A stretch of 25,126 nucleotides of DNA from Flavobacterium sp. GTDB lineage: Bacteria; Bacteroidota; Bacteroidia; Flavobacteriales; Flavobacteriaceae. The DNA lies in assembly GCF_030146175.1 (NCBI RefSeq), contig NZ_JASLCE010000048.1, forward strand, positions 1-25,126, read 5' to 3'. A model generated the notes under the pieces. That model saw only the letters and a list, made by a program, of their open reading frames with translations, searched no databases and had not been told where the DNA came from. Positions 7,038-15,176 of this stretch are shown here, one piece after another (the stretch's first letter is position 1; the number at the start of each line of letters is the position of its first letter). The translations under genes were made by a program, and so were the position numbers.

Positions 7038-8573
7038 TTATCCGAGCCAACCTTCCCGATCGAGGCTACGGTATTGTATCGCTTCGGCAATATGAACCGG
7101 AAGTACCGATTCTGAAGCTTCCAGATCGGCTATGGTACGGGCAACTTTTAAGATACGATCGTAAGCACGCGCAGACAAATTGAGCCGTTCCATAGCATTT
7201 TTGAGTAATTGCAACGCCTGATCGTCCAAAATACAATACTCCCGAATCTGGCGGGTAGTCATTTGGGCGTTGTAATGGATGTTTTTCTGATGTTCAAAAC
7301 GTCGGTTTTGTAATTGTCGGGCTGCCGTTACGCGTTCCCGAATGATCACACTGCTTTCACCGGGTTGGATATCCGATAATTTTTCAAACGGCACCGGATT
7401 CACTTCCACATGAATATCGATCCGATCCAATAACGGACCGGACAGCTTTCCCAAATACCGTTGCATTTCCATTGGCGAAGAGGCAATTGGCGCATCCGGA
7501 CTGCTAAAATAACCACCCGGACTGGGATTCATACTCGCTACTAACATAAAGGAAGCCGGATAGGTTATGGTAAATTTTGCCCTTGAGATGGTCACTTCAC
7601 GGTCTTCCAACGGTTGTCGCAACACTTCGAGTACTTCTCTTTTAAATTCGGGTAATTCGTCCAGGAATAAAACACCATTATGTGCCAGTGAAATTTCACC
7701 CGGTTGTGGGTAACTGCCGCCGCCAACCAGCGAAACGGAAGAAGCCGTATGATGCGGTGACCGGAATGGTCGTTGCCGAATCAATCCGCTTTCTTTGATC
7801 TTACCGGCGACACTGTGAATTTTGGTCGTTTCCAACGCTTCCTGCATCGTCATGGGAGGTAAAATCCCCGGAAATCGTTTGGCCAGCATGGTTTTCCCCG
7901 AACCCGGTGGACCGATCAATATAATATTATGGCCGCCCGCTGCAGCTATTTCCAGACATCTTTTGATGCTTTCCTGACCTTTGACATCGGCAAAATCAAA
8001 TTCGGAACAATCCGATAACGGACCAAACTCTTTTTCAAAGTCGACCGTTTCCGGTTGTGGTGTGGCAATACCTTTAAAAAAATCGATGATTTCGGTTACG
8101 TTTGAAATACCGTAAACCGTTATTCCTTCAACTACAGCAGCTTCGCGTGCATTTTCTTTTGGAAGAATCAATCCTTCAAACCCTTCTTCTCGAGCTTTGA
8201 TCGCAATGGGTAATGCGCCTTTAATAGGCAAAAGACTACCGTCGAGGGACAATTCGCCCATTATCATATACCGGTCGGTGTTTTCGGGATTAATCTGACC
8301 GGATGCAGCCAGTATTCCGATTGCAATGGGTAAATCGTAGGCCGATCCTTCTTTTCGCAAATCGGCCGGTGCCATATTGATCACAATCTTTTTTCCGGGT
8401 AGTTGGTAGCCGTTGTTTTTCAGTGCGGCTGCGATACGGTAACTGCTTTCTTTTATCGCATTATCCGGTAATCCAACCAAATGGTACCCGATTCCTTTAT
8501 CGATATTGACTTCAATAGTGATCGTGGTGGCTTCCACTCCAAAAACGGCGCTTCCAAAAACTTTTACTAACAT
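7038..8573 (-). CDS. yifB: YifB/ComM family Mg-chelatase-like AAA+ ATPase
   Basis: A 511-residue member of the YifB family. Its best-studied relative, ComM, is a hexameric helicase for branch migration during natural transformation. An N-terminal Lon-protease-like domain spans about 1-165. The AAA+ core has Walker A G-P-P-G-S-G-K-T at 221-228, the R-S-P-H-H-T-A segment at 271-277 and Walker B L-F-L-D-E at 302-306. A C-terminal Mg-chelatase domain includes S-A-R-A-Y-D-R. The cysteines usually found in the N-P-C-P-C-G segment and downstream are absent; the segment here reads N-P-S-P-G-G (349-354). Start is ATG at 8573. Its 3' end faces moaCB with 2 bp between. Confidence 0.95.
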   Translation of the reverse strand: MLVKVFGSAVFGVEATTITIEVNIDKGIGYHLVGLPDNAIKESSYRIAAALKNNGYQLPGKKIVINMAPADLRKEGSAYDLPIAIGILAASGQINPENTDRYMIMGELSLDGSLLPIKGALPIAIKAREEGFEGLILPKENAREAAVVEGITVYGISNVTEIIDFFKGIATPQPETVDFEKEFGPLSDCSEFDFADVKGQESIKRCLEIAAAGGHNIILIGPPGSGKTMLAKRFPGILPPMTMQEALETTKIHSVAGKIKESGLIRQRPFRSPHHTASSVSLVGGGSYPQPGEISLAHNGVLFLDELPEFKREVLEVLRQPLEDREVTISRAKFTITYPASFMLVASMNPSPGGYFSSPDAPIASSPMEMQRYLGKLSGPLLDRIDIHVEVNPVPFEKLSDIQPGESSVIIRERVTAARQLQNRRFEHQKNIHYNAQMTTRQIREYCILDDQALQLLKNAMERLNLSARAYDRILKVARTIADLEASESVLPVHIAEAIQYRSLDREGWLG

Positions 8574-8645
8574 GGCGTAGAGTATAGCTTTAAATATACG
8601 CCTTTTTTAGTACAATTAAAACCTCGTTTTCAGCAACTTAACTGA

Positions 8646-9302
8646 TCATTTCATTTTTAACTGCTGCATTTTTTCAATTTCCGGCAGGTCTTTTTTATAC
8701 TGTTCCGGATCCCATTTCATATTCCAATAGGCGATATATTCTGTTAAGGGTGGTAGTCCCATTTTTGCCCGGCGTTTGTCTACATTGTCCGGATCTTCCA
8801 ACGGTAAAATATAATTGCGGTTATTTTTCATATCCCATGCGATCTGGGAACCGTAGATTTGTTTTTTGCCCTGGCGTAGTGCGACACGGTCTTCCAATAA
8901 GGCTAGACTACTGCTTTTGGCTTTCTTATCGATTACAGCTTTTCGCATCATCGGCAGGTATTTTTCCTGAACCGGCAAATCGGCATGCTGAACAACTAAA
9001 AATAGCGTTCGGTTCTCCTCTTCTCCCACTTCATCCGGGCCTAACCAACCATACCGATCTAAGATGGCACTGACTTTTATAATATTGATCGAATCGTTTG
9101 TTCCTATTGATTTCCATAAGGCATTCATTTCGGGCGACTGGCTACCATATTTGCTCTGAATATATTCAATTTGTGCGCGGTCTTTCTGATCGTTTTCTCC
9201 TATAGTACGAAGTTCCTGAGCCAACGCTTTTTTAGATTGCTCCTGCGCCATACCGGATGATAGTGTTCCAACTAATCCTAAAAATAAAATCCAGTTTTTC
9301 AT
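8646..9302 (-). CDS. Secreted DUF6624-type protein of unknown function
   Basis: A 218-residue protein with a clear Sec signal peptide (K2, a hydrophobic run 4-17, cleavage expected after A19 or Q20). The mature part has a central segment with Q-H-A-D-L-P-V-Q-x-K-Y and L-E-D-R-V-A-L-R-Q-G-K-K-Q-x-Y-G-S-Q, which I recall as the signature of the DUF6624 family widespread in Bacteroidota. No function is known. There is no lipobox cysteine at the cleavage site, so it is probably periplasmic or secreted. It reads away from the two-component gene across a 128-bp shared upstream region with a palindrome and a promoter-like box. It ends 73 bp upstream of yifB on the same strand. Confidence 0.85.
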   Translation of the reverse strand: MKNWILFLGLVGTLSSGMAQEQSKKALAQELRTIGENDQKDRAQIEYIQSKYGSQSPEMNALWKSIGTNDSINIIKVSAILDRYGWLGPDEVGEEENRTLFLVVQHADLPVQEKYLPMMRKAVIDKKAKSSSLALLEDRVALRQGKKQIYGSQIAWDMKNNRNYILPLEDPDNVDKRRAKMGLPPLTEYIAYWNMKWDPEQYKKDLPEIEKMQQLKMK

Positions 9303-9326
9303 TTTTATTTTTTAAAATATCGCTTA

Positions 9327-9334
9327 CAAACATA
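9327..9334 (-). promoter_or_regulatory. Bacteroidota -7 promoter box before the DUF6624-type gene
   Basis: On the - strand the sequence TATGTTTG matches the TAnnTTTG element of Bacteroidota housekeeping promoters exactly. It lies 24 bp upstream of the ATG, leaving an untranslated leader of about 18 bases. No clear TTG-type -33 element is seen at the right distance; that position is instead occupied by the palindrome at 9351-9364. Confidence 0.45.
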
Positions 9335-9350
9335 CTATAAATAACGGATT

Positions 9351-9364
9351 GGTAAGCACTTACC
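9351..9364. promoter_or_regulatory. 14-bp palindrome in divergent promoter region, possible operator
   Basis: GGTAAGCACTTACC is a perfect inverted repeat with 6-bp arms (GGTAAG/CTTACC) and a 2-bp centre. It sits between the outward-reading DUF6624-type gene and the response-regulator gene, 17 bp beyond the -7 box of the former. A protein bound here would cover the -33 region of that promoter. Too short and T-poor for a terminator. The binding protein is unknown. Confidence 0.4.
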
Positions 9365-9391
9365 TTTATTTTTTACACTTTTAAAATAAAC

Positions 9392-9411
9392 TTCAAAATT
9401 TCTTCCAAATT
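9392..9411 (+). promoter_or_regulatory. Direct-repeat operator for OmpR-type regulator (copy 1, before the regulator gene)
   Basis: TTCAAAATT (9392-9400) is repeated as TTCCAAATT (9403-9411), with a start-to-start distance of 11 bp. Tandem half-sites with one-helical-turn spacing are how OmpR/PhoB-family dimers bind. A near copy with the same spacing lies before the TonB-receptor-like gene (11389-11408). A degenerate -7 box (TATCTTAG, 9419-9426) follows. The regulator start is at 9431, so transcription from that box would be almost leaderless. The site suggests autoregulation. Confidence 0.5.
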
Positions 9412-9430
9412 GGAATCGTATCTTAGCTTT

Positions 9431-10105
9431 ATGAAAATTCTGATTGTAGAAGACGAAAAAGAACTGGCTCAGGACATCGCCCTGTATATGTTGGGCGAAA
9501 ACTATTTGTGTGAAATCGCTTCCACCTATTTTCAGGCGTTGGAAAAAATCAGTTTGTACAATTACGATTGTATACTGCTGGATCTGATGCTTCCGGGTGG
9601 CGACGGACTTAAGATTCTCGATGCGCTAAAAGAACAACGCAAAACAGACGGTGTGATCATTTTATCGGCCAAAAATGCGTTGGAAGATAAAATTAAAGGC
9701 CTTCAACTCGGCGCCGATGATTATCTGGCTAAACCATTTCATCATTCGGAACTCGCCGCCAGAATTCATTCGGTGATCCGTCGGAAACAATTTGACAATT
9801 CCGATGTGATTGCGCTTGAGGAATTGCGAATCGACCTACAGGCCAAAACCATTACGGTTAACGATAAACCGGTGCTGTTAACCAAAAAAGAATTTGATCT
9901 GCTATTGTTTTTTATCGGAAATAAAAACAAAGTCATTCCCAAAAGTGCTCTGGCCGAACACCTGTCGGGCGATATTGCCGATATGTTTGACAATCACGAT
10001 TTTGTTTATGCACATGTTAAAAATCTAAAACGAAAACTGACCGAATCCGGTTATAACAATTACCTGAAAACAATTTACGGAACCGGTTATAAATGGGAAA
10101 TATGA
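9431..10105 (+). CDS. OmpR/PhoB-family DNA-binding response regulator
   Basis: A 224-residue response regulator. The receiver domain (1-115) has the acidic pocket E7-D8, phospho-acceptor D51 in L-L-D-L-M-L-P, S79 and K101 in L-A-K-P-F. The C-terminal winged-helix domain (about 125-224) has L-T-K-K-E-F-D-L-L and the ending G-Y-K-W-E, typical of Trans_reg_C. The ATG at 9431 gives the standard M-K-I-L-I-V-E-D-E start; the longer frame begins at a TTG inside the operator repeats. The kinase gene follows with an ATGA overlap. It very likely controls itself and the receptor/phosphatase genes downstream. The stimulus is unknown. Confidence 0.94.
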   Translation: MKILIVEDEKELAQDIALYMLGENYLCEIASTYFQALEKISLYNYDCILLDLMLPGGDGLKILDALKEQRKTDGVIILSAKNALEDKIKGLQLGADDYLAKPFHHSELAARIHSVIRRKQFDNSDVIALEELRIDLQAKTITVNDKPVLLTKKEFDLLLFFIGNKNKVIPKSALAEHLSGDIADMFDNHDFVYAHVKNLKRKLTESGYNNYLKTIYGTGYKWEI

Positions 10106-11385
10106 ATAAACTATTACACAAACCTTTTAAGGCCTTTACCATTTATGCACTGCTGATTCTCGCAGCGAGCATTCCCGTTTATTATTATGTTGTAGATTTT
10201 ATCTGGAATAAAGAACTGGACGAACACAACCAGATCATAAAAGAACGGATCGAAACCCGAATGACCACCATTCGGATGCCCGAACAAAAACTCGATACCA
10301 TTATTAAATTTTGGAATATCATGCAACCGGGAACCACTATGGTTCCGGTAGCAGTTCCGTTACAAAAAGACAGCATTTATACCGTAATCCGGGAAAACCA
10401 ACACGGCGACAAAACCGAACTGGATCGCTTTAGAGGTTTGGCCGCACCGATTACCATTGCCGACAAACACTATCTTCTGACAGTGGAAACCAATGTGGAA
10501 GAAACTGATGAAACACTAGTCGCCATTGCACTCGTAACATTTGCTTTTTTTAGCTTACTCGTAATCGGTTTTATCGTTCTGAATAAACGAATCGCCCGTC
10601 GGATCTGGCAACCGTTCCAAAATACACTTGAAAAACTAAAAACATTCGACCTCGCAACCCATAACGATATCACATTTGAAAAATCGGATATCGAAGAATT
10701 CGAAACCCTGAATCAGACCTTAACCAAACTGATCGATAAAAATATCACGGTCTATCAACTACAAAAACGATTTATCGAAAACGCCTCCCACGAGTTGCAA
10801 ACGCCATTGGCTGTATTAAAATCGAAAGCCGATTTACTGCTGCAGCAAAAAAACATTACGAGCGAACAACTCGAAATCCTGAATGCCTTTAATATTCCGC
10901 TTTCCCGGGTAACACGGATTAATAAAAACCTGTTATTACTCGCGAAAATCGAAAACCACCAGTTTGAAAATACCGAAGCGAATGACCTTTCGGCTGTCGT
11001 ATCGGAAAGTCTCGAAATGCTATCCGATTATAGTGTCGACAAAGGAATTCAGCCGGAATTTTATCCGTTGGAAACAATTACCGTTTCCTGTAACCGATCG
11101 TTGTTAGAAATATTAATCAATAACCTACTGACGAATGCGATACGCCATAATAACGTAAACGGAAAACTGATAATCGAAATAAAAGACAATGCGCTTTCGG
11201 TTACCAATTCGGGGATTGATCCGTTGCGTTCCGGGGAATTGTTTCGCCGTTTTTCGGTTTCTTCTTCCGAAACAACCAATAGTGGCCTCGGATTATCCAT
11301 TGTTAAGGAAATCTGCAACCGCTATCACTGGGACATTATATACGATTTTGATCAAAATAAACACCGATTTACCGTTCGTTTTTAA
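10102..11385 (+). CDS. Membrane sensor histidine kinase
   Basis: A 427-residue kinase partner of the preceding regulator. Two transmembrane helices (about 12-32 and 139-160) flank a periplasmic sensor loop of about 105 residues. The cytoplasmic part has a dimerisation/phospho-acceptor helix with H230 in A-S-H-E-L-Q-T-P-L, an N box N-N-L-L-T-N-A-I-R-H-N, and a G2 box N-S-G-L-G-L-S-I-V. The ATG at 10102 overlaps the regulator's TGA and fits coupled translation; an ATG three codons earlier (10093) is possible. The periplasmic loop has no domain I recognise, so the signal cannot be predicted. The two genes downstream are its likely targets. Confidence 0.93.
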   Translation: MNKLLHKPFKAFTIYALLILAASIPVYYYVVDFIWNKELDEHNQIIKERIETRMTTIRMPEQKLDTIIKFWNIMQPGTTMVPVAVPLQKDSIYTVIRENQHGDKTELDRFRGLAAPITIADKHYLLTVETNVEETDETLVAIALVTFAFFSLLVIGFIVLNKRIARRIWQPFQNTLEKLKTFDLATHNDITFEKSDIEEFETLNQTLTKLIDKNITVYQLQKRFIENASHELQTPLAVLKSKADLLLQQKNITSEQLEILNAFNIPLSRVTRINKNLLLLAKIENHQFENTEANDLSAVVSESLEMLSDYSVDKGIQPEFYPLETITVSCNRSLLEILINNLLTNAIRHNNVNGKLIIEIKDNALSVTNSGIDPLRSGELFRRFSVSSSETTNSGLGLSIVKEICNRYHWDIIYDFDQNKHRFTVRF

Positions 11386-11388
11386 AAA

Positions 11389-11408
11389 TTCAGAATATCT
11401 TCTAAATT
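11389..11408 (+). promoter_or_regulatory. Direct-repeat operator for OmpR-type regulator (copy 2, before the TonB-receptor-like gene)
   Basis: TTCAGAATA (11389-11397) and TTCTAAATT (11400-11408) repeat with an 11-bp period. The 21-base stretch from 11389 differs from the copy at 9392 in only 3 positions. It starts 4 bp after the kinase stop. A degenerate -7-like box (GAGCTTTG, 11415-11422) follows at nearly the same distance as at copy 1 (26 against 27 bp), as expected if the regulator activates a weak promoter. The receptor gene starts at 11452. Confidence 0.5.
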
Positions 11409-11451
11409 GATTTGGAGCTTTGGTCTATCAATTATTTTAAAGACCAATTTC

Positions 11452-13893
11452 ATGATGACCTCCAAGCCTTTTTTTCAAAATATCGGTTTCCTCAAATCGG
11501 TATTTTTTATCCTTTTGCTATTTTTTTGTAGCGGAATAACATTCGCGCAGAATACTACTGTAACCGTATCGGGTACAGTTCTTGATCCGACAAAAAAACC
11601 GGTGCCGTTTGTAAACGTTATTGTCAAAACAGAAAAAGACAATGCTTTTGTTACCGGTACGATTACCTCTGAAACCGGACGCTATAGCCTTAGCGATCTT
11701 CGTCCCGGAAATTATGTCCTCGAAATTTCGTATATTGGTTATACCACAAAGCAGTCTCCGTTATTTGTTGGTACCCTAACGCCAACCCTCGAAATTCCTC
11801 CTATCGAATTGGCCGAAAGCAGTACCGCTTTGGATGAGGTTACGATCACGGTTAACGCCGATAAAAACGCTGAAAAGATGGATAAGAAAACCTATGCGAT
11901 AACCGATAACATCAGTCAGTCCGGTGGTTCCGTATTACAAGCCATGCAAAACCTACCCGGAATTAGCATACAGGATGGAAAAATCCAGTTACGCGGAAAC
12001 GATAAAATAACCATTCTGGTAGATGGCAAACAAACCGCGATGACCGGTTTTGGAGGGCAATCCGGATTGGATAATATTCCCGCATCAGCTATTAAGGATA
12101 TCGAAATTATCAACAATCCTTCCGCACGCTACGACGCCAATGGAAATGGCGGTATCATCAATATCATTTACAAAAAAAATAAACAGGACGGTTTTAACGG
12201 AAAAGTTGGTCTTACCTCCGGATTGGGGGCACTATGGGTACGTAAGGAAAACCTTCCGGACATCCGACCACAATTTCAGGCCACTCCAAAGGTGAACCCT
12301 TCCCTATCGCTCAATTACCGAAAAAACAAAGTAAATCTGTTTTTTCAGGGCGATTATCTTTTTACCCATACGCTGAATAAAAATGAGTTTGTAGACCGTA
12401 CATACGACGACGGAACCATTATCCGCCAGCAAACCAAACGAAACCGTGAAACCGGATTCCTAACCTTAAAAGCCGGTGCCGACTGGGAGATCAATGCGGA
12501 TAATACGCTAACGGTTTACGGATTGTTTAGCAGTGAAAAAATTATCGATCGCGGTGATGAACCTTTTTACAATCAGGACTTAAGTCAACGGTACCGCTTG
12601 TGGCAGTTTTTGGAAGATGAGTTAAAAACCACTGCGATGTTTAGCAGTACGTACCAACATAAATTTAAAGAAGCGGGTCACCAATTAAATATCGGTTTTA
12701 ATTATACTTTTCACCGGGAAGACGAAAAGTATTACTTCGACAACATTATGCCGGATTATACCGGAAAAGATGCTTTTAAATTACTATCCGACGAGCATGT
12801 AGCCGATTTTACCGTGGATTATATTCGTCCGATGAAATACGGTCGTATCGAAGGTGGACTTAAATTCAGAAGACGGGAAATTCCAACCGATATGCAATTT
12901 TTCCCGGGTCTTAATTCTCCATTGGATGTGAACGCCGGCGGATGGGCTACGTATAAGGAAACCATTCCGGCCGTATATGGGAATTATGTTTTTGAAAATA
13001 AAAAATTTGAAGCCGAGCTTGGATTACGCCTCGAATATGTAAAACTCAACTACGATGTGAACCCCGGTCATAATACGTATAGCAGCGACGGTTATGAATA
13101 TACGCAGCCTTTTCCGAATCTCCGATTGGCGTATAAACTGAACGACCACAACAAATTGTCCTTCTTTTACAGTCGTCGCGTTGATCGTCCGAATGAAATC
13201 GATATCCGCATTTTTCCGAAATACGATGATGCCGAAATTATAAAAGTCGGTAATCCCGAATTGCGACCACAATTTACCAATTCACTGGAACTGGGTTATA
13301 AAAACACCTGGGATAGCGGTAACCTGTATTCGGCAGTTTACCATCGTTTTGCCAACGGTACCATCACACGGATTTCCAGTACGGTACCGGGAAGCACGCT
13401 TATTTATGCGATCTTTCAGAACGTAAACGAAAGTTACAACACCGGAATCGAAACCATTCTTTCCCAAAAGCTAACCTCCTGGATGAAATTCAACTGGAAT
13501 GCGAACCTGTATGAAAACCAGATCAATGCGTTTACCGTGACCAATAAATATCCGGTAACCCATACGTTTAGCGCGCCGAAACAACAGCAATTCTCCGGAA
13601 ATTCAAAGCTTAACCTGTTTTTTAACCTGCCGAAAAAGTTTGATCTGCAACTTACGGGTTCGTACCAACTGGCCGACATCATTCCACAGGGAAAAACCAA
13701 CAATCGGTTTACGATGGATCTTGGGATCAAAAAATCGATTCAAAACGGGAAAGGAGAATTATTCCTGAATGCGTCCGATCTACTGAATTCCCTTGTTATC
13801 GAAAAAGAAATTCAGGGCGACGGTTTCCGCTATACCAGCAAAGATTACTATGAAACTCAGGTAATCCGACTTGGGTATACGTATAAGTTTTAA
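11452..13893 (+). CDS. TonB-dependent-receptor-like outer-membrane beta-barrel protein
   Basis: An 813-residue outer-membrane protein. A signal peptide (about 1-32) is followed by a CarboxypepD-regulatory-like domain (about 36-120, with G-x-Y-x-L and G-Y motifs), a plug domain (about 125-240, with S-V-L-Q-A-M-Q-N-L-P-G, a V-D-G-K segment and the S-A-R-Y-D-A-N-G-N-G-G-I-I-N-I end), and a long barrel ending in an aromatic residue (Y-K-F). This matches the Bacteroidota OMP_b-brl_3 type rather than SusC, and no susD gene follows. ATG 11452 (or 11455) was chosen because the longer frame starts with TTG inside the operator. The substrate is unknown. It is followed 20 bp later by the PAP2 gene. Confidence 0.9.
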   Translation: MMTSKPFFQNIGFLKSVFFILLLFFCSGITFAQNTTVTVSGTVLDPTKKPVPFVNVIVKTEKDNAFVTGTITSETGRYSLSDLRPGNYVLEISYIGYTTKQSPLFVGTLTPTLEIPPIELAESSTALDEVTITVNADKNAEKMDKKTYAITDNISQSGGSVLQAMQNLPGISIQDGKIQLRGNDKITILVDGKQTAMTGFGGQSGLDNIPASAIKDIEIINNPSARYDANGNGGIINIIYKKNKQDGFNGKVGLTSGLGALWVRKENLPDIRPQFQATPKVNPSLSLNYRKNKVNLFFQGDYLFTHTLNKNEFVDRTYDDGTIIRQQTKRNRETGFLTLKAGADWEINADNTLTVYGLFSSEKIIDRGDEPFYNQDLSQRYRLWQFLEDELKTTAMFSSTYQHKFKEAGHQLNIGFNYTFHREDEKYYFDNIMPDYTGKDAFKLLSDEHVADFTVDYIRPMKYGRIEGGLKFRRREIPTDMQFFPGLNSPLDVNAGGWATYKETIPAVYGNYVFENKKFEAELGLRLEYVKLNYDVNPGHNTYSSDGYEYTQPFPNLRLAYKLNDHNKLSFFYSRRVDRPNEIDIRIFPKYDDAEIIKVGNPELRPQFTNSLELGYKNTWDSGNLYSAVYHRFANGTITRISSTVPGSTLIYAIFQNVNESYNTGIETILSQKLTSWMKFNWNANLYENQINAFTVTNKYPVTHTFSAPKQQQFSGNSKLNLFFNLPKKFDLQLTGSYQLADIIPQGKTNNRFTMDLGIKKSIQNGKGELFLNASDLLNSLVIEKEIQGDGFRYTSKDYYETQVIRLGYTYKF

Positions 13894-13913
13894 ACCTTAA
13901 TCTATAGAACAAC

Positions 13914-14687
13914 ATGAAATCGATCCATTTGTTTTTAGGGCTATTTCTTTTCTGTTTTTCCGTTTCAAACGGGCAAATCAGCACGGATTCCATTGCTTCG
14001 GATTCGTTATTACAACCGAAAAATCCGGGATTAAAGTTCAATTACAAGCAACTTATTATCCCGGCAGCGTTGATCACCTATGGAATTATCGGGATTGAAA
14101 GCGATGCGATCAAATACTGGAATTCGGAACTAAAAGAAGAAGTAACCGAAAACATCGATAAAAAAATCTCTGTGGATGATTTTTCCCAATATGCTCCGGC
14201 TGCGGCTGTGTATGCCTTAAATCTGGCGGGTATTCAGGGAAAACACAATCTAAAGGATCGAAGCATTATTCTAGCGACATCCTATATGATCATGGCCGGA
14301 ACGGTATTTAGCGTTAAAAGTATGACGCATATACAACGACCGGACGGCAGTACCAACAATTCTTTTCCTTCCGGACATACGGCCACTGCTTTTGCCGGTG
14401 CCGAATTCCTGTGGCAGGAATACCGCGATGTCTCCATTTGGTATGGTATTACGGGTTATGCTGTGGCCGCCGGAACCGGTTTTTTCCGGATGTATAACGA
14501 CCGACATTGGTTTACCGATGTGGTTGCCGGCGCCGGAATCGGTATTTTAAGTACCAAAGCAGCGTATTGGCTTTATCCGTATATCAATAAAAAACTGTTT
14601 AAATCCCATACCGAAAGTAAAGTAATGATCAGTCCGTTTTATAACGGTGATCAGGGTGGTTTGGGACTTTTATATCATTTTAAATAA
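13914..14687 (+). CDS. Exported PAP2-family phosphatase
   Basis: A 257-residue type 2 phosphatidic acid phosphatase with a signal peptide (cleavage about A/G20-Q21). The three-part catalytic signature is complete: K135-x6-R142-P143, P-S-G-H at 152-155 (H155) and R192-x5-H198-x3-D202. Several hydrophobic helices surround it, and the active site would face the periplasm. Members dephosphorylate lipid phosphates such as undecaprenyl pyrophosphate, phosphatidylglycerophosphate or lipid A. Which applies cannot be told from sequence. Coexpression with a two-component system and an outer-membrane protein would suit lipid A or envelope remodelling. The C-terminal 20 residues look like a beta strand pair ending in H-F-K. 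Confidence 0.92.
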   Translation: MKSIHLFLGLFLFCFSVSNGQISTDSIASDSLLQPKNPGLKFNYKQLIIPAALITYGIIGIESDAIKYWNSELKEEVTENIDKKISVDDFSQYAPAAAVYALNLAGIQGKHNLKDRSIILATSYMIMAGTVFSVKSMTHIQRPDGSTNNSFPSGHTATAFAGAEFLWQEYRDVSIWYGITGYAVAAGTGFFRMYNDRHWFTDVVAGAGIGILSTKAAYWLYPYINKKLFKSHTESKVMISPFYNGDQGGLGLLYHFK

Positions 14688-14735
14688 AACATAAAACATT
14701 TTTTACAAAAAGCGTAAAACATCAAACCAAATTTT

Positions 14736-14743
14736 TACTTTTG
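14736..14743 (+). promoter_or_regulatory. Bacteroidota -7 promoter box before the PH-domain gene
   Basis: TACTTTTG matches TAnnTTTG exactly, 24 bp upstream of the ATG at 14768. No TTG-type -33 element is seen 17-23 bp upstream. The box also argues against a start at 14741, where the open frame begins inside this element. Confidence 0.5.
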
Positions 14744-14767
14744 GCCTGTTTTTATTCAAACATAATT

Positions 14768-15145
14768 ATGGGATTATTTAACGCCATCATGGGCAATGCT
14801 TCTGAAGTAAGCACCGAAAAAATAGCCAAAGAATTTGAGCCTATTTTAATTGACGGAGAACATATTGAAATTGCTTTTAAAGTGATTCGCGATATGTTTG
14901 TCTTTACCAACAAACGTTTAATTCTGGTTGACAAACAAGGATTAACCGGTTCGAAAGTAGACTATCAATCGATACCGTATACCAGTATCAAGAAATTTTC
15001 GAAAGAAAGTGCCGGTCTTATGGATCTGGATGCCGATTTGAAAATCTGGATTACCGGTGAAGCCGCTCCAATTAAAAAGCAGTTCGGTAAAAACGATAAC
15101 ATCAATGCGGTTTATAAAATTTTAAGTCAGCATATTCTAAAATAA
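14768..15145 (+). CDS. Bacterial PH-domain (bPH) protein
   Basis: A 125-residue cytosolic protein that fits the bacterial pleckstrin-homology family PF08000. It has G-E-x-I-E-x-A-F-K-V-I-R-D-M near 30-43, the F-T-N-K-R-L-I-L-V-D-K-Q-G strand pair near 45-57, and Y-x-S-I-P-Y-x-x-I before K-K-F. Members often have this length and unknown roles; some form rings or respond to stress. The start at ATG 14768 (M-G-L-F) follows a promoter box. It stands alone between the PAP2 gene and a strong terminator, so it is probably monocistronic. Confidence 0.88.
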   Translation: MGLFNAIMGNASEVSTEKIAKEFEPILIDGEHIEIAFKVIRDMFVFTNKRLILVDKQGLTGSKVDYQSIPYTSIKKFSKESAGLMDLDADLKIWITGEAAPIKKQFGKNDNINAVYKILSQHILK

Positions 15146-15176
15146 AAAAAGCCTCCGCAATGCGGAGGCTTTTTTG
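15144..15176. terminator. Bidirectional rho-independent terminator
   Basis: GCCTCCGC-AAT-GCGGAGGC forms an 8-bp GC-rich stem with a 3-base loop at 15151-15169. It is flanked by seven A on the left and six T on the right, so it works on both strands. It separates the convergent PH-domain gene and dsbD gene and lies directly against both stop codons. Confidence 0.93.

Noticed and set aside
7036..9302. Considered whether yifB next to the DUF6624-type gene forms a competence or DNA-uptake cluster.
   Set aside because: The second gene has no competence features and no other com gene is present. Adjacency alone is not enough.
14688..14735. Repeated AAAACAT words after the PAP2 gene, considered as an iterated operator or terminator.
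   Set aside because: Irregular spacing and low complexity. No stem forms, so nothing beyond AT-richness can be supported.
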